A stretch of DNA of 64,000 nt from Planctomycetota bacterium (lineage in GTDB: Bacteria; Planctomycetota; Planctomycetia; Gemmatales; Gemmataceae): positions 1-64,000 of the forward strand of contig JAKOSN010000067.1 of NCBI GenBank assembly GCA_029777335.1, given 5' to 3'. Numbering within the stretch: the stretch's first letter is position 1; each line of letters starts with the position of its first letter. The notes under the pieces were generated by a model, which saw only the letters and a program-made list of their open reading frames with translations, was not told the DNA's origin and did no database searches. This document shows positions 53,566 through 61,697 of this stretch, piece after piece. Made by a program: the position numbers and the translations under genes.

Positions 53566-55530
53566 ATGAGCAGTCTCTTGACTTTGAGGCGACGTATTTT
53601 CTTGACTCTGCTTCCCTTGTTGATCCTCATCGCCATTCTGGGGAGTGCTGGGGTCTTGCTGTTACATCGACTGGGAGGAAGCATCAGTGTAATTCTCTGG
53701 GAGAACTATGAAAGCGTGGTGGCGATGCAGGAGTTGACCGAGGCGTTGGAACGCATCGATTCCTCGTTTCAGTTCATGCTCGTGGCCCGCGGGTTGGAGG
53801 ATCCGAAAGAACGCCAGGAGCTCGAAACCAGGGCACGTACCGAATTTGAGACCAACTGGGAGCGCTATCGCGCTGCCCTTGGAAAAGAGCAAGGTAACAT
53901 CACCATTCTCCCCAGAGAAGAAGAATGCGTTACTCGACTGGTGGAGTTAACCAGGCAGTATCGGGAGCAAGGGGACAACTTCTTTCGGCGTTCCGCTCTT
54001 GAAGGAGCGAATCATCACGATTATTACCGCCCAGACGGACTTTACACCAACTTTACCCAGATCAAGGCCGTGGCGAACGAGGTACTCCAACTCAACCAAC
54101 GAGAGATGAAACTGGCGAGCGCCCGCGCCAGCCAGACGGCGCTTAATTCCATCTTCTGGCTGAGCACAGGGCTTGGTCTCGCTGTCCTGCTCGCTGGAGT
54201 GGTGACGTGGCACACCATCCGCACCATCCTCCAACCGATCAAGGCAGTCACCCAGTCCGCGCTCGGCATCAGTGCGGGGAATCTGAACCAGGTAGTTCCC
54301 GTGCTGTACGCCGACGAACTTGGGCAACTGGCCGAGGCGTTTAACCTGATGGCGCGTCACCTGCGTGATTATCGCCAATCTCAGTCGGCACAGCTGTTGC
54401 GTGCCCAGCGCACCAGCCAGGCCACCATCGATTCCTTCCCCGACCCCGTGATTGTGATCGATGCAGAAGGGACGGTGGAGATGGCCAATCCCGCCGCACG
54501 CCAGTTACTTGGACTGGTTCCCAAGCAAACAGGGAAACTGCCTTCCGGAATGTGGTCGCTCCCCGAGCCTTTGCTCCAACCACTTGGAGCCGCGTTGCGG
54601 GGAGAAGCAGACTATCTCCCAGAAGAATTCGACAAGGTGATTCTCATTGGTTCGAATGGTCGCGACCGAGCAGTTCTCCCGCGTATTCTCACCATTCGGG
54701 ACCCCTACGGAATAACACTTGGTGCAGCGGTGCTTCTGCAGGATGTGACCCGGTTGCGCTTGCTGGATCAGGTCAAAAGCAACCTGGTTGCAACGGCGAG
54801 TCACGAGTTAAAAACGCCGTTGACGAGCATCCGCCTGGTAGTTCATCTCCTCCTGGAGGAAACGACGGGGCCTCTGACCCCCAAGCAGATCGAACTACTC
54901 CTCGATGCACGGGAAAACTCTGAACGACTGCTGGCCATGGTGAACAACCTTCTGGATCTGGCCCGCCTGGAACAGGGGTGGCGTCAACTGGAGATCCAAC
55001 CGGTGTCTCCCGAGTCCTTGTTGCGCTCCGCTGCGGATGGGATCCGCCCCCGCGCAGAAGACAAGGGAGTTGCCCTGGTTTTCGATATTCCTCCTGGAAC
55101 CCCCGCGATCGCCGCTGATCCGTCACGCATGGGGACCGCTCTTCGCAATCTCCTTGAAAATGCCCTCACTTACACCGAACCCGGGGGGACGATCACCCTC
55201 TCTGCGGCGGCCGGTCCCGATTCCGTGCAGTTGACCGTGGCGGACACCGGAGTCGGCATCCCCACGGATTATCTCCCTCATGTGTTCGAAAAGTTCTTCC
55301 GCGTGCCGGGGCAAAGTGGTGGAAGTGGAACCGGCCTTGGATTGGCGATCGTTCAGGAGATCGTGGCTGCCCACGGTGGGACCATCACCTGCGAGAGTCA
55401 CCCAGGGGTGGGGACGTCGTTTCGTCTCACCGTTCCCCTCGCCGCGGAGGGAGCGCCGGTGGGTTTTGTGTTTGGAGCAGTCACGAGTGACACCCCGCCT
55501 CTCAGTGAGAAGAATTCCCATGCCAACTGA
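53566..55530 (+). CDS. membrane sensor histidine kinase (HAMP-PAS-HisKA-HATPase)
   Basis: The protein has 654 residues. Span 1 is at 11-33, a helical extracytoplasmic sensor of about 160 residues follows, and span 2 is at about 195-217. HAMP lies at about 218-270 and PAS at about 285-395. The phospho-acceptor His near 412 is in SHELKTPLTS, and the ATPase domain contains NLLENALTY, DTGVGIPTDY and GSGTGLGLAIV. The arrangement resembles the KinB type. It should phosphorylate the NtrC-type regulator encoded upstream. Its stop lies inside the start of the KdpD-like gene (11-base overlap), so the third protein belongs to the same signalling unit. Confidence 0.94.
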   Translation: MSSLLTLRRRIFLTLLPLLILIAILGSAGVLLLHRLGGSISVILWENYESVVAMQELTEALERIDSSFQFMLVARGLEDPKERQELETRARTEFETNWERYRAALGKEQGNITILPREEECVTRLVELTRQYREQGDNFFRRSALEGANHHDYYRPDGLYTNFTQIKAVANEVLQLNQREMKLASARASQTALNSIFWLSTGLGLAVLLAGVVTWHTIRTILQPIKAVTQSALGISAGNLNQVVPVLYADELGQLAEAFNLMARHLRDYRQSQSAQLLRAQRTSQATIDSFPDPVIVIDAEGTVEMANPAARQLLGLVPKQTGKLPSGMWSLPEPLLQPLGAALRGEADYLPEEFDKVILIGSNGRDRAVLPRILTIRDPYGITLGAAVLLQDVTRLRLLDQVKSNLVATASHELKTPLTSIRLVVHLLLEETTGPLTPKQIELLLDARENSERLLAMVNNLLDLARLEQGWRQLEIQPVSPESLLRSAADGIRPRAEDKGVALVFDIPPGTPAIAADPSRMGTALRNLLENALTYTEPGGTITLSAAAGPDSVQLTVADTGVGIPTDYLPHVFEKFFRVPGQSGGSGTGLGLAIVQEIVAAHGGTITCESHPGVGTSFRLTVPLAAEGAPVGFVFGAVTSDTPPLSEKNSHAN

Positions 55531-56650
55531 GCAGATCCGACCCAATCCCGAGCATTTTTTAAGTTTGATTCAGCGCCAACAACGAGGACGTTTGAAAGTG
55601 TACCTGGGGTTCGCCGCGGGAGTTGGAAAAACGTACGAGATGCTCCAGGAAGGACAGCGGCTCAAGCGGAAGGGTGTGGATGTAGTGATTGGAGTGGTTG
55701 AGACCCACGGCCGTGCCGAGACTGCTGCACTCCTTGATGGTTTGGAGCAGGTCCCACGACGTCGCATCGAATACCGTGGAGTCGTGCTTGAAGAAATGGA
55801 TCTGGAGGCGATCCTCGCTCGGCGTCCCACCGTTTCTCTCGTCGATGAACTCGCTCATACCAATGCCCCGGGGAGTAAAAACGCCAAGCGCTATCAGGAT
55901 ATCGAGGATCTTCTTCGTGCCGGGATTAACGTCATCAGCACCCTGAACATTCAGCATCTGGAAAGTTTGTACGATCTGGTGGAAAAAGCCACTGGGGTGA
56001 AGGTCAAGGAGCGCGTTCCCGATTATGTGCTTGGATTGGCGGACCAACTGGTCAACGTCGATGTGTCCGCGGAGGACCTCCGGGAGCGTCTCGTGGCCGG
56101 GAAGATTTACCCCAGCGAACGCATCGAACGGGCGCTGGATAATTTCTTCACCGAAGGGAACTTGACACGTCTTCGAGAACTCGCACTGGAGGAGATCGCC
56201 CACCGCCTGGATCGCCAGCGCACCAACCAGGAAGAGCCGGCGGAGCAGAATACCTCGGCCCGAGTGATGGTGTGTCTCAGTTCGCGTGGCCCTGGTGCAG
56301 AGCAAATGCTGCGCAAGGGCGCGCGGTTGGCGGATCGGCTCAGTGCTCCCTGGTATGCGGTCTACATCCAAACCCCTCGTGAAGATCTGTCGCGAATTGA
56401 TGCGGCCACCCAGCGCCAGATCTCCAATACCCTGGAACTGGTTCAGCAACTGGGGGGGATGCCGATGACCTTCAAGGGGAGTGATGTTGTGAGTACTATT
56501 GCCGCCTTCGCTCGGGAGTATGGAATTACTCACGTGGTCATCGGCCGCAGTCGGCGCCCCTGGTATCGGCGCTGGTTTGGACAGTCAATTCTGGATCGGC
56601 TTTTGCAGAAACTCGCGGACACCGATGTGCTGGTGGTGGGGAGTAAGTGA
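55520..56650 (+). CDS. stand-alone KdpD N-terminal sensor + Usp protein (no kinase core)
   Basis: The protein has 376 residues and ends after the Usp domain. Residues about 22-230 are the KdpD N-terminal domain: Walker A GFAAGVGKTYEML near 30, VVIGVVETHGR, and Walker B VSLVDELAHTNAPGS near 103, plus STLNIQHLESLYDLV. A universal stress (Usp) domain occupies about 250-374 (HVVIGRSRRPWYRRW). Full KdpD has about 900 residues with four membrane spans and a histidine kinase, all missing here with no sign of a frameshift. In KdpD this part binds ATP and, in some Firmicutes, c-di-AMP through Usp. It overlaps the histidine kinase gene by 11 bases. No kdpABC genes are in the window. Confidence 0.9.
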   Translation: MPTEQIRPNPEHFLSLIQRQQRGRLKVYLGFAAGVGKTYEMLQEGQRLKRKGVDVVIGVVETHGRAETAALLDGLEQVPRRRIEYRGVVLEEMDLEAILARRPTVSLVDELAHTNAPGSKNAKRYQDIEDLLRAGINVISTLNIQHLESLYDLVEKATGVKVKERVPDYVLGLADQLVNVDVSAEDLRERLVAGKIYPSERIERALDNFFTEGNLTRLRELALEEIAHRLDRQRTNQEEPAEQNTSARVMVCLSSRGPGAEQMLRKGARLADRLSAPWYAVYIQTPREDLSRIDAATQRQISNTLELVQQLGGMPMTFKGSDVVSTIAAFAREYGITHVVIGRSRRPWYRRWFGQSILDRLLQKLADTDVLVVGSK

Positions 56651-56801
56651 ACCCTCCACGCTCCCTTGCCCCTCCAAATCGCCAGACTTCGGGTTGCAGC
56701 GCCGCAGGGGGAGCGGTACCTTGTAGCTTCTGCTTGCTCAGATGTTTTCCCCAGAAAGTCAGCGCTTTCAATTGACCGCGTCCCTCGCTGCCGAGGCTGA
56801 T

Positions 56802-57671
56802 ATGCTCTTTTCAGATTTCTTCAACTTTTCGGATCTCTTTGTGGTCGTCGCCCTCGCCTCAGCCCTGTACGCCCTCATCGTCGCCGTTACCAAGCAGCGG
56901 CACTTTCTTGAAAAGGCGGTGAATCCGCATCGGGGGGCGTGGCTGATTGCCGCGGCATGTGTCCTCTGGGTGGGGCTCAGCATCCTGCGCTGGGAGGCGC
57001 AATCATGGTCGCTGGCACGGTGGAGTCCCCTGCTCTGGCAACTCGTTACCGATGAACCGACCTCTGCCCGGATCAAGGTTGCCTCCATGGCCATCTTTCT
57101 GGGAGTGCTCTTCCTGATCCTCGTTCTTTGGTGCCAGCTCTTTTTTCCGCGCGATCCCAGCACTTTCCGCCGACCGCAGGACCGCAAAAGCGCCATCCGT
57201 TATTACGTCACCCGGTTAAAAGGGGGACTCGATTACGCCTTGCTCGCGTGTGGCGACGGCGAAGTTCTGGACGAGGCCTGGCACGACAAGCAGATCCAAC
57301 TTCGTTGTCCGCATTTACCGAAGGTACCCATGGGTGAGGGAGAAGCGCCACGGGTCCGCACCGTGAACGACCAGGTGCGGTTCTGGCGCACCCTCGCTAA
57401 TCTGATTCACGCCCGGATGCAGGAACTGGATTCTCTGATCGATCAGGCTCACCAGGGGAGAAATCGACGGCTGGTCTTCGATGCCGAGTACGGTGGCTGC
57501 TTTTTCAAGTATCTCCGCGTTCCAGATCCACGTAGCGAGGTCGATACCGGACTGTTTCTGTTTGGTGCCACGCTCGATCAGTTACAGATGGATACCCAGG
57601 TAGCGGAGAAACACTTCCATCTCCTGCTGGAAGCGATGCATCAGATCGACCGGAGCATCCGCGTCATTTAA
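56802..57671 (+). CDS. membrane protein of unknown function
   Basis: The protein has 289 residues. Three hydrophobic helices are in the N-terminal half: about 10-28 (DLFVVVALASALYALIVAV), 45-62 (GAWLIAAACVLWVGLSIL) and 98-117 (MAIFLGVLFLILVLWCQLFF). The C-terminal 170 residues are soluble, with conserved-looking CGDGEVLDEAWHDK and FKYLRVPDP. I do not recognise the family. GAGG lies seven bases before the ATG. It starts 151 bases after the KdpD-like gene and converges with the kinase at 57691. Confidence 0.7.
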   Translation: MLFSDFFNFSDLFVVVALASALYALIVAVTKQRHFLEKAVNPHRGAWLIAAACVLWVGLSILRWEAQSWSLARWSPLLWQLVTDEPTSARIKVASMAIFLGVLFLILVLWCQLFFPRDPSTFRRPQDRKSAIRYYVTRLKGGLDYALLACGDGEVLDEAWHDKQIQLRCPHLPKVPMGEGEAPRVRTVNDQVRFWRTLANLIHARMQELDSLIDQAHQGRNRRLVFDAEYGGCFFKYLRVPDPRSEVDTGLFLFGATLDQLQMDTQVAEKHFHLLLEAMHQIDRSIRVI

Positions 57672-57690
57672 CGTGATTCTGTCCGGGTGC

Positions 57691-58554
57691 TCACCATTCC
57701 AGCGCCTCCAGGCGATCCTCCGGGGTGGTGACAAGTTCGTCCGCCAGACGATCCAGCACCCCCTGGATCTCACTCATGCGCTCGGGGCGTTTCATCGCAT
57801 TGTACGAGAGGCAGCGTTGCACCAGGTCGCAGAGGCCCTCCGGAGCGTCGGCGATGTATTCCTGAACTGGTTTGAAGAGACGCTGCCACGTTTTCCCATC
57901 AAGCGGGAGGCCGCCATCTTCCTCGGAAACGACACAAGGGGGAAGGCGCCAGGTGAGCAAGCGATACATGGTGGCGCCGAAATTGTAGATATCTGTTCTC
58001 TCGTTCACCATCCGATTTTTGGCAGTCTCTGGAGCCATGTACTCGGGGGTTCCCTGGACGCGATTCTTCGCCTCCCCCTTGATCCAGGCCAGGCCAAAAT
58101 CGATGACCTTCACATCGCCGGTCTTGCTCAGGAGGATATTGTTGGGCTTCAGATCGGCGTGGCAGACATTGCGCCGATGCATGTGGACAAGCCCGGCGGC
58201 CACCTTGACAAAGATCTGCACCAACTGAGGGACGGCAATTCGCGGTAAGGTGTCCAGCGTCTTGCCGTTGACATACTCTATCAACAGATGAACCTTGCGC
58301 GTACGGAATAACCAGTCCTTGACGGTTTCCAGGGCATAGACCTTGATCAGGTTGGGGTGATCGAGCAGCTGAGCCACCCGAAATTCGTGCTCCGCCTGCT
58401 CCAGGTATTTGAGATCTTCCTTGGAATCGATGGGGACCACCTTCAGCGCGTAGTGTTTGGAGTCGGCAATTCGGCGCACCTGTAGAATGCTACTGTTGGC
58501 GCCCTTCCCCAGTGTCCCCACGATCTGGAATTTGCCAATGCGCTCGCCGGCCAT
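57691..58554 (-). CDS. small soluble Ser/Thr protein kinase
   Basis: The protein has 287 residues, just one kinase domain. The glycine loop is LGKGANSSILQV (residues about 15-26), followed by YALKVVP (VAIK Lys). The catalytic loop is HADLKPNN near 130, with Ala replacing the Arg of HRD, and DFGLAW near 154 is intact. HAD in place of HRD marks kinases that do not need activation-loop phosphorylation. The activation segment ends with GTPEYMAPE. No membrane span or accessory domain is present. ATG at 58554 with GGAAGGG upstream is preferred to a TTG eight codons further up. It is divergent from the proline catabolism gene. Confidence 0.9.
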   Translation of the reverse strand: MAGERIGKFQIVGTLGKGANSSILQVRRIADSKHYALKVVPIDSKEDLKYLEQAEHEFRVAQLLDHPNLIKVYALETVKDWLFRTRKVHLLIEYVNGKTLDTLPRIAVPQLVQIFVKVAAGLVHMHRRNVCHADLKPNNILLSKTGDVKVIDFGLAWIKGEAKNRVQGTPEYMAPETAKNRMVNERTDIYNFGATMYRLLTWRLPPCVVSEEDGGLPLDGKTWQRLFKPVQEYIADAPEGLCDLVQRCLSYNAMKRPERMSEIQGVLDRLADELVTTPEDRLEALEW

Positions 58555-58676
58555 TACAAACCCTTCCGCGACTATCAAGGAAGTGAACTTTTCACCTCAT
58601 CATACCAGCGCCCAGGCGTGAACGACAGCAGGAATTGTTGGGCTGTGCAAGCGATTCCTGGAGAGCGAGAGCCTCG

Positions 58677-61600
58677 ATGCAGCACCGTTCCGATCTCGAT
58701 GCCCTGACGCACGATTATGGCCGGGCGATTTTTTCCCGGCTCAATCGGCGCGGACCAGTTCTCTTTACCCCCGCCTGGTGGGATGAGCGCTTGATGCGCC
58801 TGGGAATGCACGACGAGGCGCTCAAGGTACAACTGTTCCGCTTTGTCGATGTGTTACCCTTGCTGCACTCCCCCGAAACGATTGTCCGCCACCTCCGCGA
58901 ATACTTTGGCGAGGCAGGTACGCGCTTGCCGCGCTGGGTGCGCTGGGGCCTCCCCTGGCTCCCTTCGCGCGGCGTCGCGGGGTGGCTCCTGGCCCAGACG
59001 GCGTATCGCTCCGCCGAACACCTCGCGCGTCGCTTCATCGCCGGATCGAACATTGTCGAAGCCCTGCAAACCATCGCCGAATTACGCCAGCGCCGCCTGG
59101 CCTTCACGGTAGACCTCCTCGGCGAGGCAACCATCACCGAGGCCGAGGCGGAGGCGTCTCAGCGCGAGTATGCCGCCCTCCTCACTGGCTTGACCGGAGA
59201 GATCAACGGTTGGCCCGCTGTTCCGCTGATCGATAATGATGCCGACGGCGCCTTGCCGCGCGTGAATGTCTCAGTGAAATTATCCGCCCTCTATTCCCAG
59301 TTCGACCCCATGGATCTGGAAGGAACCATCCGTGCGGTCTGTGCGCGGTTGCGCCCCATTTTACGGGCAGCCCGACAGAATCAGGCGTTCGTCAACTTCG
59401 ACATGGAGCAGTACTCCTTCAAGGATGCTACACTCCACATCTTCCAGAGCATTCTGATGGAGGAGGAATTTCGCACCTGGCCTCATGTCGGGATTGCCAT
59501 TCAGGCCTATCTGCGCGAGTGCGAGGTCGACCTGGAGCGACTGGCCAGGTGGGCAGAACGGCGGGGTACCAGTGTGTGGGTGCGCCTGGTCAAGGGAGCT
59601 TACTGGGATTACGAAACGATCGTTGCCCAGGAACAAGGTTGGCCGGTGCCGGTGTGGGAGCACAAGGCGGAAACCGACGCCAACTACGAGAAACTGACCG
59701 GCTTTTTAATGCACAACCACCATCTGCTGCGCCCGGCTCTGGCGAGTCACAACATTCGCAGTATTGCCCACGGGATGGCCCTGGCTGACCAACTTGGTCT
59801 GCCTCAAGGACGCTGGGAATTGCAGATGCTCTATGGCATGGGAGAGCCAATCAAGGAAGTGCTGGTTGGAATGAAGCAGCGGATTCGGGTCTACACCCCT
59901 TATGGCCAGTTATTGCCAGGAATGGCTTACCTGGTACGGCGTCTGCTGGAAAACACTTCGGACGATTCATTCTTGCGCGCGAGCTTTACCGAGCATGTGC
60001 CCGAGGAGCAACTCCTGATGAACCCACTCCGTCGCCTGTTGCAGCGCAAGCCTTCAGGGGCAACCAACAGGCAATCAACCGCCCTCGACCCCAGCGCGCC
60101 CTTGCCAGTAGAACCATTGACAGACTTCAGTCGTGAAGAGAACTGTGCAAGGATGCGCACAGCGCTCACACAGGTGCGCGGCTTACTTGGACATACCTAT
60201 CCTCTGGTAATCAACAATACCTCCGTTTCCACCAGTGACAGCCTTGTGTCAATCAATCCGGCTCACAAGCGTGAAATTGTTGGCAAGTGCGCCCGGGCAA
60301 CGGTGGAGCATGCACACCAGGCCCTCGCAGCCGCCGCTTCAGCCTTCCCTGCCTGGCGTGATACCGAACCCAGCGAACGAGCTGAGTATCTGCTCCGCGC
60401 TGCCGGGGTGATGCAACGACGTCGGTTTGAACTATCCGCCTGGCAGATTTTCGAGTGTGGCAAGCAATGGCGTGAGGCAGATGCCGATGTGGCGGAGGCA
60501 ATCGACTTTTGCCACTTCTACGCCCGGGAAATGCTGCGTCTGGCACAACCTCGTCGTCGCGATCTTCCCGGCGAGTCGAATGTGCATTTTTATGAACCCC
60601 GTGGGGTGAGCGTGGTTCTGGCGCCCTGGAACTTTCCCCTGGCGATTCTCACCGGGATGACGATGGCAGCCGTGGTCACCGGGAACACCGTGATCATGAA
60701 GCCCGCGGAACAGTCGAGTGTGAACGGTGCCAAGTTGATGGAAATTCTCCAGGAGATCAATCTTCCTCCGGGAGTGGTGAACTATCTCCCCGGAGTTGGA
60801 GAGGAAATTGGACCGGCACTGGTCAATGATCCACGGACGTCCGTTGTTGCCTTCACGGGCTCGCGCAACGTGGGGCTGCTGATCAATCGGCAGGCGACGG
60901 AGATGCAACCTGGACAGAACCATGTCAAACGGGTGCTGGCGGAGATGGGCGGCAAGAATGCCATCATCGTCGATGACGACGCCGATCTTGATGAGGCGAT
61001 CGCTGGGGTTCGTACCAGCGCGTTCGGCTACCAGGGACAAAAATGCTCGGCGTGTTCGCGGGTTATTGTGCTGGAAGGAGTCTACGAGGCATTTGTCCCC
61101 CGGCTCGTGGAGGCAACCCGGAGCCTCAAGATGGCTCCGCCCGAGGATCCGGGGAGTTCGGTAGCCGCCGTGATTGACGAGGAAGCATTCGAACGACTGA
61201 ACAAGGTCATCGAGAAGGGGAAACGTGAGGCACGGCTGCTCTATGCCGGGACTCCCGCAGAGCTGGCGATGGAGGGCTACTATCTCGCTCCTCATATCTT
61301 CGTGGATGTCGAACCCAGGTCCATGCTCGGCCAGGAAGAGTTTTTTGGACCGATCCTGGCGATCATCAAGGCGCGCGACCTGGAGCATGCCCTGGCGATT
61401 GCCAATGACGTTCCCTATGCCCTGACGGGGGGCTTCTACTCGCGCAGTCCCGAACATATCGCTCGGGTAAAACGACAATTTCGGGTCGGCAATCTCTATA
61501 TCAATCGCAAAATCACCGGGGCGATTGTCGACCGACAACCATTTGGAGGATTCAAGCTTTCAGGAATTGGAGCGAAGGCGGGTGGACCGGATTACCTGGT

Positions 61601-61697
61601 GCAATTCACTGTTCCGCGCACCATTACCGAGAACACCATGCGAAGGGGATTTGCTCCCAACATCGAGGACACCGCCGCTCTTACGGAGCGCCCGTGA
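58677..61697 (+). CDS. putA: bifunctional proline dehydrogenase / L-glutamate gamma-semialdehyde dehydrogenase
   Basis: The protein has 1006 residues. The N-terminal FAD barrel (about 1-440) contains VNVSVKLSALYSQFDPMD, NFDMEQYSFKDATLHIF near 238 and VRLVKGAYWDYE. The aldehyde dehydrogenase half (about 510-1000) has APWNFPLAILTG, FTGSRNVGLLIN, catalytic Glu in LAEMGGKNA near 754 and catalytic Cys in GQKCSACSR near 789. The two halves oxidise proline to glutamate in two steps with substrate channelling. It lacks the N-terminal DNA-binding domain of trifunctional PutA, so it is not an autorepressor. The start 58677 was chosen because the frame upstream (58635) has no ribosome-binding site. Its last 17 bases overlap the convergent WD40 gene. 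Confidence 0.94.
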   Translation: MQHRSDLDALTHDYGRAIFSRLNRRGPVLFTPAWWDERLMRLGMHDEALKVQLFRFVDVLPLLHSPETIVRHLREYFGEAGTRLPRWVRWGLPWLPSRGVAGWLLAQTAYRSAEHLARRFIAGSNIVEALQTIAELRQRRLAFTVDLLGEATITEAEAEASQREYAALLTGLTGEINGWPAVPLIDNDADGALPRVNVSVKLSALYSQFDPMDLEGTIRAVCARLRPILRAARQNQAFVNFDMEQYSFKDATLHIFQSILMEEEFRTWPHVGIAIQAYLRECEVDLERLARWAERRGTSVWVRLVKGAYWDYETIVAQEQGWPVPVWEHKAETDANYEKLTGFLMHNHHLLRPALASHNIRSIAHGMALADQLGLPQGRWELQMLYGMGEPIKEVLVGMKQRIRVYTPYGQLLPGMAYLVRRLLENTSDDSFLRASFTEHVPEEQLLMNPLRRLLQRKPSGATNRQSTALDPSAPLPVEPLTDFSREENCARMRTALTQVRGLLGHTYPLVINNTSVSTSDSLVSINPAHKREIVGKCARATVEHAHQALAAAASAFPAWRDTEPSERAEYLLRAAGVMQRRRFELSAWQIFECGKQWREADADVAEAIDFCHFYAREMLRLAQPRRRDLPGESNVHFYEPRGVSVVLAPWNFPLAILTGMTMAAVVTGNTVIMKPAEQSSVNGAKLMEILQEINLPPGVVNYLPGVGEEIGPALVNDPRTSVVAFTGSRNVGLLINRQATEMQPGQNHVKRVLAEMGGKNAIIVDDDADLDEAIAGVRTSAFGYQGQKCSACSRVIVLEGVYEAFVPRLVEATRSLKMAPPEDPGSSVAAVIDEEAFERLNKVIEKGKREARLLYAGTPAELAMEGYYLAPHIFVDVEPRSMLGQEEFFGPILAIIKARDLEHALAIANDVPYALTGGFYSRSPEHIARVKRQFRVGNLYINRKITGAIVDRQPFGGFKLSGIGAKAGGPDYLVQFTVPRTITENTMRRGFAPNIEDTAALTERP

